64,000 bases of DNA from Cryoendolithus antarcticus. Its lineage: Eukaryota; Ascomycota; Dothideomycetes; Cladosporiales; Cladosporiaceae. The notes under the pieces are model-generated. The model made no database searches, was not told where the DNA came from, and saw only the letters and a list, made by a program, of their open reading frames with translations. Where the stretch lies: NCBI GenBank assembly GCA_002077065.1, contig NAJO01000005.1, forward strand, positions 186,001-250,000, read 5' to 3'. Position 1 is the first letter of the stretch. Each line of letters begins with the position of its first letter. The position numbers and the translations under genes are program-made. Below are positions 11,094 to 23,225 of the stretch, in pieces.

Positions 11094-14090
11094 TCACGCT
11101 GTTTCTCCTATCTTGGCCAGCGCCTTCAAGCTGCCCAAAGACAAAGCCAGACCCTGGCTTCGACTCCTGATCCTCATAAAGCCCGTAACAGGCCCATTGT
11201 CGCCTTCCTGCTCCACTGACAAGTTCGCCAGAGCATCCTCACCTGTAAATCCAAATCAGTACTGCGATTCGACGGCATAAGCTCGAGATCAACATACCAA
11301 ACACACTCCTCGCATACAAATTCGCGCTCAAGAATTGGCACTCCCCGCCCAAACTCGCCTCAGGCGTCAAACAACTCATATTCGTTACTGCCATCAACCT
11401 CGCCAAAAAGTCCCTCAACCCCTTACCCTTACCCATCTTAGCATTAATATTGACCTTATTCTCCCACTCAAACTCCGTCCACATGCTCCTGAATTGCGTC
11501 TCAGTGCAATGCGCAGGGACGATGTAGTCCATGATGTCCACGTGCACGTCGTTTAGGATCACGACCTGGGTGTCCGTCGAGTGCGCGCCATCGTAGACCA
11601 CATTGCCGAAGATTACGCCCGTGTCGGTGGAGGAGACCTTGATGGTTGCCTGGACGTTGAGGAAGTCCAGGGCAGGGAGGTTCTGTGTGACAGGGCGCTC
11701 GACGACTTTCAAGTCGCCTAGCGTGGCGAATTCGACCGACATATTTTGGAGGGTTTCGCGGGTTTGATTCACGAGCAGGACGTCGAGGATGATGTCGAAT
11801 TGGTTTACTTGCACGTATGCTTCGGCGTAGACAGGGTCGGAGAAGCCCGTCAACTGGACGACACGGCTGAGTTTCGAGGTGAGGTTCTTGGTAGCAGAGG
11901 TGTCGTCACCGGCAGTGGCTTTCTCGAGGTCTTGGCTGATTTCTTCGGCGCCATCAACGGCGGATTTCTTACTGAATTGTCGGATGGAGATGTTGTCGTC
12001 TACTTGGATGGCTGTTTGGGCTTTCGTGAGGGCGTCTTTCTCGGCGCGGGACTTCTCTTCGACTTGCACCATGGCGCGGAACGCTTTTCTGGTGTCTTCG
12101 AGGAAGGCAACTTCGAGGTCTTTCTTTTGAGAGAATTCGGCGAGGGACCGCACGCAGGACATTATGCGGTCTATCGAGTCCTCGTCTATTGGTGCTTTGA
12201 CAAATGGAGATTGACCGGCGCGAACGATGGAGATCATGATGAGCATTGCCTCGGCGCGAAGGGCGTTCGTTCTTCGTTCGTCAGACGAGATCTCGGAGTG
12301 GCGCATGACGAGTTTGGTGAGGGTGGAGGAGAGAACCGTAGCGAGGTAGTAGTCGCCGTCCAGTATAAGCTGTCGCAACGGCGGCTTCTGTGCAGCTTTG
12401 ACGGCGTCCAGTTTTGCCTTCACAGATGCTTGACTTGTGAGTGCGCTCTCGGTCGCGTATGTGCCGTCTGCGAGAACTTTCCTCGATCCTGTGGGTGCTG
12501 CAGGCTTCGCGTGGCCGTTGACCTGTTCTACGGGAGGAGCGTCGCCGTTTGGCTGTTCCTCGAGCAATCTGGCTTCCGAAGCAACAATTGGAATCTCGCC
12601 CAAGCTGGCCCGAATACGCTTCCATGCGCCTTGGATGTCACTTTCCTCTAGTGAGTACTCTCCGACGATCCACAGACTTCCGCGATACACCTTTCCAGCG
12701 CGTACTTCGCCCAGTGTAGCCACCAATCGCTCGACGATCGAGCTGCGGAGCTTAGGGAACTTCTCAACCACCTCTTTGACAAATGTGATAACATCCACGG
12801 CAGACGCGTTGTTGAAGTCAGCAATGAACTCCATCAGCAGCCCAACAACACTCTGTGCGACTTCCGAGAACTTGATCGCACACTGGTGTATCGAGTGGAT
12901 GAGCAGTGACCGGTACTCATTGTTCTTCTCATACTGCTCGTCCACTGTCTTTGACAGCTCCTTTTTGAGCAACAACACGACCTCTTCCACGTTCTTACTT
13001 GAAACCATGTCCATAGCCAGCTCCAGCGATTTTCTTCGCACGTCGAGATCGGGGCTTGACAGCACTCGTAGGATCTCCATTGTCAGATCGTCCAGTATGC
13101 CCACATTGGTCTTTCTCAGCTGATTGACCTTCTCAAGCACAATGAGCTTCACGTTGTTGTCCGACTCCTTTATGGCCAACTCGATGAACTTCGCTGCTGC
13201 AGCCTTCACGGCCACCGGGTTTGTCGTAAGTGCTGTGAGCGAGGACGCCGCCTCGTACACCACTGTAGACTCCTTCGCCTCCAGCAGATCGAAGATGAGT
13301 CGCAGGTACCGCGCCTTGTTCCCTTGATTTTGCACAGCATCTTTGCGAATGAACTCCAGCTCCACCAATTGCAATAGCTCGCTTGCGTTCGGGATGCCCT
13401 CGAAGACACCACTCAAGTACTCCAATGCCTTCTCGTGACTGATCCCAAGCAATGCCGCAAAAGCGTTTCGCTTGCACGTATTGTCGCTCTCTGACTCGAG
13501 GAACGCCTGGATCAACTCAGGGGCATCTGGCATGAGGGACTCGGAGTGTTGGTAGATGGAGGCAATGGCGAAGACGGCGTTCTTGCGCACGTAGGAGTTC
13601 CGGTGCTCGAGACATTGGCGCGCAGGAGCGAGGAGAGGCTCTATCAATTCTGGCTCGCGTAGCTTGGTGAGGAAGCGGAGGGTATTGCCGCGGATGTACT
13701 CGTTTGCGTGTTGGAGATCCATTCGAATGCCGTTGCTGTGACCTGTCAGCTTACACTTCTCCTACCTGTCCAAAGGCTGCCCTACCAGACCAAGATCATC
13801 TCCTGCTTTAGCTTCCCATTCGCATCCAGCTTTGGGCAAACCTCGTAGTACATGTACAGCAATTTCTTGAGCGCCTTGCTCTTCGAAGGCATGACGAAGC
13901 GGATGATATGCATGAGGAGATCGGGCATGGCATTCCCATTCAGCATGATAGTCAATATCCGCTTCATCGTCTCGATCTTGCTCTCATCGCTGCCTTTCTC
14001 CAATGCTGTCCGCAGCTCCTGCAATGTGGGCGTATCTGCGGCATTGTCCTGGTGCACTAAGCTGTACGAGCTCTCGAGGAAGGTCGCCAT
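11094..14090 (-). CDS. SEC26: Coatomer (COPI) subunit beta
   Basis: Three exons on the reverse strand, 13786-14090, 11298-13735 and 11094-11242, with introns of 50 and 55 nt; the product is 963 residues (yeast Sec26 973). The N-terminal HEAT/adaptin-like trunk shows [21 protein letters not shown], then across intron 1 [21 protein letters not shown]. The C-terminal appendage contains [20 protein letters not shown] and [18 protein letters not shown], whose last part is restored only by splicing intron 2. Beta-COP is a core subunit of the coat that moves vesicles from Golgi to ER. The first ATG of the spliced frame ([15 protein letters not shown]) is used. It is divergent from the mago gene. Confidence 0.97.
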
Positions 14091-14540
14091 GACGAGCTGC
14101 AAATTTTACTCCAGCATACGGTCTAGAACCAACACTGTCTCTTTGTCGGTCCCAAAGTGTTTGCTCGGCGAGAGGTCTACTAGTCAACGAGTACCCAATC
14201 CGTGCTTACTGCACTTTGGAGCGCTGTGGAGAATTCGCACAACGGCCTATACGGAATTCGTAGCAAGGGGGAGGAAGGCGAAAATCCAGGGGAGCAATTA
14301 CGGAGTTCAATTGAGAAGCTGAGAGTATACAGAGCGTGTAGTGTTCGCGACTCCCTGCCATCAACTTTCGAGACTCGGCCAACAGAAAGCTGTTGTCACC
14401 AAGTCTTGGCGTGCATCCCATGTGAAGCCGACTTTCGCCTGACCATCGCATGCAGACACAGAAAGTTAGGCCGATCTTTCGTTCGCTCTGCGTCCAAGAC
14501 TAAATACACATCTACTAGTCACTCGCGAACCTTTGGCAAT
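14091..14540. promoter_or_regulatory. Shared divergent promoter of SEC26 and mago
   Basis: A 450-bp stretch between diverging start codons. No overlapping gene was recognised and no specific factor site was identified. Confidence 0.4.
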
Positions 14541-15342
14541 ATGGCGGCGGCAACGACAGAGCCCTTCTACCTACGCTACTAGTTCGTGACCTTACCAATA
14601 ATGCGCAACAAACTGAGGCTAACATCAATCACAGCTCGGGACACTCTGGACGATTCGGACACGAGTTTCTGGGTACGCCATCCGCGAGCACGAGTCGCGA
14701 TCAGTCATGGACCTGACCTGAATCTCAGAATTCGACTTCCGCGCGGTCGGCGATGGACGATCAGCAGTAGCACGATATGCCAACAACTCAAATTATCGGA
14801 ACGATTCTTTGATCAGGAAAGAGAGTATGTTTCGTCCCTCCAAGTGCTGGGCATTGCATTGGGCTGATCACGTTCGTAGTGTGCGTCAGCTCGCTCATGA
14901 TTGATGAGATCAAGCGCATCATCAAGGAGAGTGAAGTCATGAAGTAAGAATCCCTAGATCCGTTGCACGTGCACGATCGAGAGAATTGCTAACCACTTCT
15001 GCAGGGAAGACGACACGAAATGGCCACAGAAGAACAAGGATGGGCGGCAAGAACTCGAAATCCGATTGGGGAGCGAGCACATCTCCTTCGAGGTCAGTCC
15101 TTGCGTGAGATTACACTTTGCCAATAGTAAACTGACAGAGCCTACAGACAGCAAAGATTGGATCCTTGGTCGACGTCAACGAGTCTGAAGATCCTGAGGG
15201 ACTTAGAGTCTTCTACTATCTGGTGCAGGACCTGAAGGCCTTGGTGTTCTCACTGATCTCGCTGCACTTCAAGGTAAGACTGCCGCGAGCGCTAAGGTAT
15301 GCACAATCACTGACTAACATCGAACAGATCAAGCCTATATGA
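14541..15342 (+). CDS. mago: Mago nashi, exon junction complex core subunit
   Basis: Seven small exons (14541-14581, 14635-14672, 14729-14824, 14880-14943, 15005-15092, 15148-15273, 15328-15342) join into 155 residues, near the usual length of about 146. The joined protein reads [89 protein letters not shown] and the invariant C-terminus HFKIKPI. Mago pairs with Y14 in the exon junction complex and recycles on spliced mRNAs. The introns are 52-61 nt. The last exon encodes only IKPI and the stop. Confidence 0.97.
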
Positions 15343-15848
15343 TCATTGGCATTTGTGCAAGACATTGGCGCCAGAACTCCCACACCTCATGGAGGAACTC
15401 TCTTCAGAGCAATCACATCCATACCATTGTGAGATCATTCAAAAACGCTTCCGCATCGAGCTAGCGAGATTTGAGGTTCCCATCGCACTACGCGCCTCAA
15501 TCGGCGGTCCATGCACGCTGCACACTGCACAGGAAATCACGATGATGATTGAACGAACACAGGGCGCGGAGAGTTGCCTGAGGCTGGCATAGCGCATTGG
15601 ACTCCGGTTCACCCCAGATTGCGGCCCGCAATGGCGCTAGCCACCCAGTCGGATTCCGTCATGCAGACGACGAAGTGTTGATGCTCGAGTCGCGCATTGG
15701 GAATAGCAAATACAGACCATCCCTTTCGCACAATATACCACCTCTTGAGCCCTCGTTGTTGGCCCTTATACATACCCCATCCCCATCATGCATCCTTGAT
15801 CTTCCAAGCATACTCTCCGACCAATCCAATAGGTCACACGACCCCAAC

Positions 15849-16959
15849 ATGCCTACACCAGACGAACCTATCCTCCCACCGTCACCACCGCGCGACCTTG
15901 TGACAAGGTCCTCATTCGTTAGCTGTCCTACAGATGACGACTGTGGATCAAGTGAAAGGAATGCGCTCGAAGATGACAGTGATCTCGAGTCTATAGCCGC
16001 GGCTGAGGATGCAGTGAGCGTAGCAGAGGCAGTCCACGCGATCGCACAACAGCCAACACCCGAGCCCGATATCATGCCAGTTGCAACATACGAGCCTACG
16101 AGACCGCGGCCTGAGTCGAAGGCCGCGCGAAATAAGCTTAGGGAAGAAGCGGTGTCCAGCAATGCCCTGCCAGATGGAGCCGAGGACGGGCAGACGGACA
16201 CTCGGGCACGAGATGAGGCATCAGAGACCAGTCAGATATACTATTTGAGCTCGCCGCCGGATCACGATAGGGTACGGCCATGCGCACACAAGCAATACAA
16301 GATGAACAAGACTAACAAAACGATGTACTGCAGCTCGGACCCAGCACGACGACAACCTACCTCTACCCTGGAAGCAAGTTTCAAGGCACTCAACAATCCG
16401 ACCGACAAGTCTACGATGTGCAAGTTGAGATCAAAGACGTCGACATAGCCGAGTCATTCATCTGCGGTTATCTTCGAATCCAGGGTGCGCATGCTCTCAC
16501 TGATTTCCACCATACCCTACTAACAGCATCACAGGCTTGACTGACGACCACCCAACCCTAACAACATTCTTCGAAGGCGAGATCATCGGCCCAAAACACC
16601 ACTTCCGCACCGGCAACCCAGCCTGGGGCTCCAGCGAAAAAGTCGACATGCAGCACTGGGAGAAGTTTCCCGCCTTTAGACCACTAGCCGAAGCCTGCAG
16701 ATCGCCGACTTGGACACTACGAAACTACGCGCAAAAAAAGCACCTCTTCATGCGCTGGAAGGAGTATTTCTTGGTGCCGGATCACCGGGTGAAGACTATT
16801 ACGGGCGCGAGCTTCGAGGGATTCTATTACATTTGTTTTGATCAGAGTGTGGGGAGCGTTAGCGGGATTTACTTCCATGCGAAGAGTGAGAGGTATCAGC
16901 AGTTGAAGTTGGAGCACGTGGGAATTGGGGGTGGAGGGGCGGCGATGGAATTTAGGTGA
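15849..16959 (+). CDS. VID24: GID4/Vid24-type substrate receptor of the GID/CTLH E3 ligase
   Basis: Exons 15849-16271, 16334-16484 and 16535-16959 (introns 62 and 50 nt) give 332 residues. The Vid24 beta-barrel starts in exon 2 with TTYLYPGSKFQGTQQS and continues with VQVEIKDVDIAESFICGYL, LTDDHPTLTTFFEGEIIG, the W-rich WGSSEKVDMQHWEKF, KHLFMRWKEYFLVPDH and GASFEGFYYICFD. GID4 recognises N-terminal proline degrons on gluconeogenic enzymes such as Fbp1 for ubiquitination. The N-terminal 140 residues are acidic, Ser/Pro-rich and not conserved. The start is uncertain: an in-frame ATG at 15681 would add 56 residues, while the ATG at 15849 has a favourable context. Confidence 0.88.
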
Positions 16960-17230
16960 TGGAACTGAGGGGAGGAGAGGAGAGGAGAGGAGGAGGGAGA
17001 ACATGAGAGACGACGTTACGGATTGTATGAAGTGTTGTATAGCGTGGAACATGTGTTGATATCTTCGATCATCTGTAATATCTCGCATTCGTCCTTTCCG
17101 TGCCAAGCATCGACTTCGACTTCACCTTGAAGTTCGTGCATCGAAAGGCTCGTTGATCAACTCAAGCTCTCGTGTACTACACAATCAGCCCAACAAGCTA
17201 CCCACAGTCCCTCTCGACTATCATTTAACC

Positions 17231-18339
17231 ATGGGCGGCCCACCAAACAAGAAGCAAAAGCGCGAAGAGCACCGCAACGAAGCGAAAGCCGAAGGCGAAT
17301 TACCCAAGAAGAAATTCTATCGCCAACGAGCCCATGCAAACCCATTCTCGGATCATGCCCTGACATAGTAAGGTCACTTCTCTGCCCACAGATCTACACG
17401 TTAGATCATTTCACCAACACTCTCCTGCATAGCCCAGCATCGCCGTCCCAAATGGACTGGACCCCACACTATCCATCCTTCGTCGCCACAAAGTCGGAAG
17501 TCAAGCCCGAATCCGACGCTGCCGATGAAGCCACAACTCCAAGACTGGATCGCCAACTCGAAATAGCAGACATAGGCTGCGGATTCGGCGGCCTGCTCTT
17601 CGCTCTCGCCCCCAAGTATCCCGATTCGCTAATTCTAGGTCTGGAGATCCGTACGTCCGTGACCGAGTACGTCGAGCAGAAGATCCTGGCTATGCGCGCG
17701 CAAGCCAAGAACCCCAGTGTCCAACCCAACATCACCAAACTAGGGCCGCTCGACGAAGACACGAAACCACCAAAATCGGAGCTGAACGAAGACACCAAGC
17801 CACCTCCAACCAACCCAGACCCCTCTCCCACCGCAGTATCACCCTCCCAAGTCCCCGGCTCCTACACAAACATATCCGTCCTCCGCGCCAACACGATGAA
17901 ATTCCTCCCCAATCTCTTCCCGCCTACTTCTCTATCGAAAATCTTCCTCTGTTTCCCCGACCCGCACTTCAAAACGCGGAAACATAAGGCTCGTATCGTT
18001 TCTCCGGGTTTAGTCTCCGAATACGCGTATGTGATGAAACCAGGCGGCGTAGCCTACACTATCACCGACGTCGAGGACCTGCATTTGTGGATGTGCTCGG
18101 CGTTCAGGGGGAGTGGGGGGTTGTTTGAGGAGGTGCCTGGAGATGTGTGGGAGGAGAGGGAGGGGGAGGATGGGCTGGACGGGGGAGGGAAGGGAATGGG
18201 AGAGGCGTGGGAAGCGGAGGTGAGGGAGGATGTGAGGATCATGCGAGAGGAGACTGAGGAGGGGAAGAAAGTCACGCGGAACGGAGGGCAGAAGTTCGTT
18301 GGCGTGTGGAGGAGGGTGGCGGATCCGCCGTGGCCGTGA
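17231..18339 (+). CDS. TRM8: tRNA (guanine-N7-)-methyltransferase catalytic subunit
   Basis: Two exons, 17231-17367 and 17433-18339, split by a 65-nt intron; 347 residues. Landmarks are the Lys-rich N-terminus, KKKFYRQRAHANPFSDHALT, the splice-restored YPASPSQMDWTPHYP, the SAM-binding motif IADIGCGFGGLLFALAP, LGLEIRTSVTEYVEQKI, FLCFPDPHFKTRKHKARI and VAYTITDVEDLHLWM. With its partner Trm82 it methylates G46 of tRNAs. Between the SAM motif and the ISVLRANTMKFLPN segment there is an acidic, Pro-rich insertion of about 45 residues that includes a short duplication (DEDTKPP, then NEDTKPP). A second low-complexity Gly/Glu-rich insertion lies near 18100-18230. Both are absent from yeast Trm8 as I recall it. 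Confidence 0.94.
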
Positions 18340-18989
18340 CGACCTGCATATCCAGCAGAGTAGAACAACGACAGAGCCTCACCATGGCAGCACTTGAGCT
18401 CGATGATGATTTTATAATGTTTTTCGATTTCAGCATATCACCATGACTTTTGCATACTAGCCCTAGTACGCTTCCATCGCTTGCCCTTCCCTTGCCTTTC
18501 CATTCTTCGATCCCATCTAACCCAAAGCCCATGAACGCCAATAAAGAGAAGATGACCAGCAAGCATGCTGTAGTCGCGTCCTTGAGACGCATGCATGACA
18601 GAAATATGAGAAGTACCCGTGAGCGTCGGCGGCGAGGGCAGAGCTGCGGCGGACCGGGGTATGCGTGTTGTGGTTGCGTGGAGTATAATGTGCTGAGAAG
18701 CAATAGCGCCACAGCGCTGAGGGCGAAGAGATGCGAAGAATCAGAGCGATCCAAATTTATTGCCGCAGCAGTCGAGTGATGAATCGCTCCCGCAACCATG
18801 ATCCAACATCTTCTTCAGCGCTTAGCCGCGAAACTGCCCTCAAGCGCGAACGAGCCTGTAGACGTCGATGACCGTCCATGAATACTGCGACGAAGCGCGC
18901 GTGCAGGCTGCTCGAGCAGGCGGCGGTAGTCTGTAAGCATAGCATAATTCAGCGACGACCCCAAAGGAGAGATGTGGCTAAGTATGCAA
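18340..18989. other. Intergenic, convergent 3' regions of TRM8 and cyclin B
   Basis: About 650 bp. One reverse open frame (18272-18799, 175 codons) with two hydrophobic stretches overlaps the TRM8 3' end, but nothing in it is recognisable, so I do not call a gene. Confidence 0.4.
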
Positions 18990-20665
18990 CTATGCAGGGC
19001 GAGGAGTCTTGCCGCTTGAGGTGTCTGGCACGACGTCGAGATATTTCGGCGCCCATTTCTTGGCCCATTGGCGGAGCACGATGGAGGCTGTAAGATGGTG
19101 TGTCAGTAGGTGTGCTGTGGTGGACGAGGGGGAGGTCAGACATACCCTTCATGAACTTCTTACTAGCATACTTCTTGAAGAACGCATCGTGCATGACCGG
19201 GCCGGCAAGGTAATCAATCATGAGCTTGAAGACGGGCATGATCTCATGCTCGGTGTAGCCGGCATAGACAGCAAGGGTGGCATCCCATTCGCCGCGGTCG
19301 AGCGCGAGGCGAGCAAGGTACATAGCTGCTGCGGCGACGTGGCTGGGAGGGTACTTCAGGAAGCGGTGGTCGAGGCAGCCGATCTCCAGCAGGTATTTGC
19401 CAAGCGTGCGGGTCTGAATGTCGTAGTTGTCGGCTTTGGAGATGCGGCGGAGAAAGTTCATCGGGTTGGGGTAGGAGAGATCGTAGTCGAGAGCACCAAG
19501 GACAAAGCGTTCGGCGCTGAGGATCTCGGCTTCGCTGAAGCCGTCGTCGGCGACGTGCTTGAAGTTCTGAACGTGAGGCGACAGGACTTCTTCGTACTTT
19601 GAGGCGATGAACATGGCGGTGACGCCGACGAGTTGCAGGCGGTCGAGCTGGACGACTTTGTTAGAGAGGAAGCGGTCGATGATATTGACGGCGAGGAAGA
19701 GCGTCTCAGGCAGTAGTCTAAACCGCGTGTGCACTTCGAGCAGCCAGTCGACGAGGATGCCACGCATCTTCCACTCTAGCTCGTTCTGGTTGTCCATGTA
19801 GTCGGGGTTGGGCATCGTGGCGATCTCCAGCTTCTGCATATACTCGAAGATCTCGTGTACGTACTCAGCGACCATGAGTGGGTCGTCCATGTCCTCAGAG
19901 TCCAGGTCCTTAGCCTCCTTCTTGAGCTCCTCGAGAGTTTGGTAATCGAGGTCGAGGTCATCATCAATGATGAGTGAGCCTTTCGACGACAAGCTTGACT
20001 TGGGCTTGATCTTCTTCGACGCCTCAAGTGACGCGCCATTCTGGGGTGGTGGCACATTCTCTGATGCCTCATCATCGTCCTCAAGCGTGGCGATGGACTT
20101 GGTCGACGAGACATTGCGTTTCTTGACGACGGGTCCACCGACACCAGACCCGCTTGCAGGTCGCTTGAGGTCCGACGAGGATGACGTGGAGTTGGCTGGC
20201 TTCGAGCCAAGGACGGTCCGTGTTGATGTGGTACGCGATAGCGTCTGTGTCTTTTGGATGCCAGCGGGCTTTGCAGTGATCTTCGAAGTCAACGTGGTCT
20301 TGCCCAACAATTTCTTGACATCGGCGGTCTCAATCGTCTCGTTCTTCGCGACATTGCTTACATCTCCCAGAGCGGCACGCTTGCGGGCGACAACGGCGCC
20401 ATTCGATGGTACAGTCGTGGCGCGTTTCGATGCCAGTGCCTTCTTTGGTGGCTCACCAGCGGTCGTCTCCAAAGCAGCCGCCTTCGCTCGCGTCAGGCGC
20501 GTTGTACCTACACTGACATTCTCCGCGTTCTCGTCTGTGATCGCCCGTCTGGCGACTCGTGCCTATGAGAGGATGTACATCAGTAACCTGTGCACGAGCA
20601 CGACAAGACCAAAGACGGCGATGCTGCTGAGTGGTGGTGGTAGGTGAAGGACTTACTGGAGGCAT
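18990..20665 (-). CDS. nimE: G2/mitotic B-type cyclin
   Basis: Exons on the reverse strand are 20657-20665 (only ATG CCT CCA), 19146-20562 and 18990-19087, with introns of 94 and 58 nt; 507 residues. A destruction box RAALGDVSN, fitting RxxLxxxxN, sits at residues 65-73. The cyclin N box shows PNPDYMDNQNELEWKMRGIL, VDWLLEVHTRFRLLPETLFL and VQLDRLQLVGVTAMFIASKY; the C box follows with KYLLEIGCLDHRFLKYPPSH. Splicing of the last intron restores KFMKASIVLRQWAKKW. B cyclins activate Cdk1 for mitotic entry and are removed by the APC through the D box. The tiny first exon supplies MPP before ARVARRAITDEN, the usual N-terminal motif of fungal B cyclins. Confidence 0.95.
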
Positions 20666-21595
20666 GATGTGATGTTCTTATGCTGGTGTAGTGGTATGGT
20701 TTCGAGTTCGAGGTAAGTACTGCTGTACGCTGCCAAGCCAAAGGTCAGCAATGGTTTGGAGCGTGATACGCGACCTGAACGTAGCATTGATGACATACCA
20801 GAAGGGTAGACGAGTCCGTGTGCCAGTCACGTACTCTGGGGAGAGCAGTACGTGGTGGATGGAGGTGCTGTATGGTAATGAAGAGCCGATATCAACATCA
20901 ACATGCACGCCTGCCCAATGCCGTGTAGGAGATGCTTCGCGTGTAGTAGCCTCTGGCACCGCAGCCTGAGGGTATCGAGAGGGTAGTGAGGCCGCGTCGA
21001 GGTCGGAAGAGGGTGCGGTGGAGGAGGAGAGGCGGTTGCTTGGTGGTGGGTGTTGAGCTTGTGCAGAGGCGGAGCGGGCGTTTAGAGGTAAAGAAGTCGC
21101 TCGGGCCTCTCCAGCTCTCGAAGCTTGGCGCGTTGATGTTTCGCGTGACGTCCACAACAACGGGCGGAGACAGAGTCGGCCCGGGAGATCGTTGATCGAG
21201 GGCGTCAAAGTCGTGATTTAGCGGCGATACGCGACGACGATGAGACTGTGGTGTACTATTTGGATCGAGTATTGAAGATGTGCAATGTTAGGCAGCAGTG
21301 AGTAGCCTTGACACCATCGCGACTTCGCGTGAGTTCTTGCTGCTCGAGTGACTTTCCGAGCTCGCAGTTGCCATATCAACATCGGGATGCGCGCCTGAGG
21401 CCGGTGCCCGCAACATGCCGCAACTTTGTCTGCCTTACCGGAAGTATCCATCTCTCCCCCGAACGCCGATATGAGTTCCTGGAATCGACTGCCTGTGGAA
21501 TAGACATATTGCTGTCATTGAACTGTGAAACGCTGTATGTATCTCTCGCCTCCTCTGACCAAAGCGGACAGCCCTAAGCGGCTCCCTCACACACA
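20666..21595. promoter_or_regulatory. Divergent intergenic region, cyclin B and mitochondrial uL2m
   Basis: About 930 bp between diverging starts. It contains purine-rich and pyrimidine-rich blocks and short frames with no recognisable product. The cell-cycle promoter of the cyclin is expected here, but I did not identify specific sites. Confidence 0.4.
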
Positions 21596-22785
21596 ATGCT
21601 GCAACCACGAATACCATCGGTCTGCCGGCAGTGTCGAGCGCTCCTCTCCTCCACCACTCGCACATACGCCACAGCCACCGCCCAAGCTACCTACAAACCC
21701 ACTACCACCCCCTCTAGCACTTCTGCCACCCCTTCCGACGCCCTCAGTACCGCCTCCGCCCGTCCCTCCGACCGCCGCGCCGGCGCCTTCCAACTAAAAA
21801 CCTACAAACCTCGAACGCCAGGTGTCCGCCATCTCAAACGCCCCATAAACGACCATCTCTGGAAAGGCTCCCCGCACCGCGCCCTGACCTTCGCCAAAGT
21901 CGGCCATGCAAAAGGTGGCCGAAATAACACTGGTCGTGTGACCGTCCGGCATCGAGGCGGAGGTCACAGACGACGAGTGCGGACTGTGGATTTCATGCGG
22001 ATGGAAGCTGGGAAGCACACGGTGGAGCGGATTGAATATGATCCGAATCGGAGCGCGCATTTGGCTTTGTTGGAACGGGTAAAGGGCGGAACGAAGAGCT
22101 ATATTATTGCTGCTGAGGGGCTGAGGGCTGGGGACGTGGTGGAGAGTTTTAGGGCAGGAATCCCGATGAACTTGCTGGAGAGCATGGGTGGTGTTGTGGA
22201 TCCGGGAATGCTGGCTGCAAAGACTGCGTTTCGGGGGAATTGCTTGCCGATGCACATGATTCCACTTGGGACGCAGGTTTTCAATGTGGGAAGTACGAAG
22301 GGGAAGGGTGCAGTGTTCTGTCGGAGTGCGGGAACGTATGCCACAGTCATTGCGAAGGAGGAGGTGGGAAGTAAGGTCATGGATGTCACTGTCAGAATGC
22401 AGAGTGGGGAGGTGAGGAAGGTTGCCGCAGATGCATGTGCGACGATAGGCGTTGCGAGCAACCCGCACCATCAATTCAGACAGCTTGGAAAGGCAGGAAG
22501 GAGCAGATGGCTGAACATCCGGCCGACGGTCAGAGGTCTGGCCATGAACGCTGCAGACCATCCTCACGGTGGTGGTAGGGGTAAGAGCAAGGGCAACGTG
22601 AATCCTGTGTCGATATGGGGCACGCCTGTAAGTTCGCACGAGACGGAAGGAAATGAGAGGTACATGCTGACTGGTTTCAACAGGCCAAAGGAGGCTTCAA
22701 GACACGAAAGAAGCGCAACCCCAACCAGTACGTTGTGAAAGAGCGGGAGCGCAATCAGGGCAAGAGGCGGACGCAGAAGAACTAG
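21596..22785 (+). CDS. RML2: Mitochondrial large-subunit ribosomal protein uL2m
   Basis: Two exons, 21596-22627 and 22684-22785, with a 56-nt intron; 377 residues. A Ser/Thr/Arg-rich mitochondrial presequence (CRALLSSTTRTYATATAQA) precedes the L2 fold: TPGVRHLKRPINDHLWKG, GRNNTGRVTVRHRGGGHRRR, LGTQVFNVGSTKGKGA and RGLAMNAADHPHGGGRGKS, which includes the peptidyl-transferase-centre loop with its conserved His. Splicing gives the proper basic C-terminus AKGGFKTRKKRNPNQYVVKE. Reading through the intron would give a wrong tail. uL2m binds domain IV of the mitochondrial large rRNA. Confidence 0.96.
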
Positions 22786-23225
22786 TCACCATTCGTGTGG
22801 CGGGTCTCTTTAATGCAACATTCCAGTCCCCCGAGTCGTGTCCAAATATCGATAGCAACCGGATTTTCCGGCTCGACTTTAACAGGAGACAGCACCGCAT
22901 CGATTTAGCACGTCAGGCAATACTGAAGTCTATCAATAAAGCACCTTTGGCGTTGAAGCGTCGACGCAGCAGCTGTGTGGAAAGTTAACAACTCGACCGC
23001 GTGGTTTCATCAGGTAAGCGTGAGCTTTTCCTGTACTCTCATTGGTCCGCACTACTTCACATGCTGTGTTCAACACGTTCACCAAGATGGCCGCGAGGAG
23101 AGCACATTATAGTGGTAACGTCGTCAGTCAAGGCAGCACATACTTGACCTGATCTGACAATGATGTCGTCGACCGCATAGGATTTCAGTGCCAAGTAGGT
23201 AGCTGCAGGTTTCCCTAAAAGCAAA
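22786..23225. other. Intergenic between uL2m and PLA2 genes
   Basis: About 440 bp holding the terminator of the mitochondrial ribosomal protein gene and the promoter of the phospholipase gene. No gene is seen. Confidence 0.5.

Noticed and set aside
11746..12651. Forward frame of 301 codons inside SEC26
   Set aside because: Antisense shadow of the beta-COP exon, whose reverse reading is strongly conserved.
16970..17000. GGAGA-rich run after the GID4 gene as a functional element
   Set aside because: It looks like a simple microsatellite in a 3' UTR.
18272..18799. Reverse frame of 175 codons with two hydrophobic stretches
   Set aside because: It overlaps the 3' end of TRM8 in antisense, has a Ser-run and no recognisable motif, and the hydrophobic stretches could be chance.
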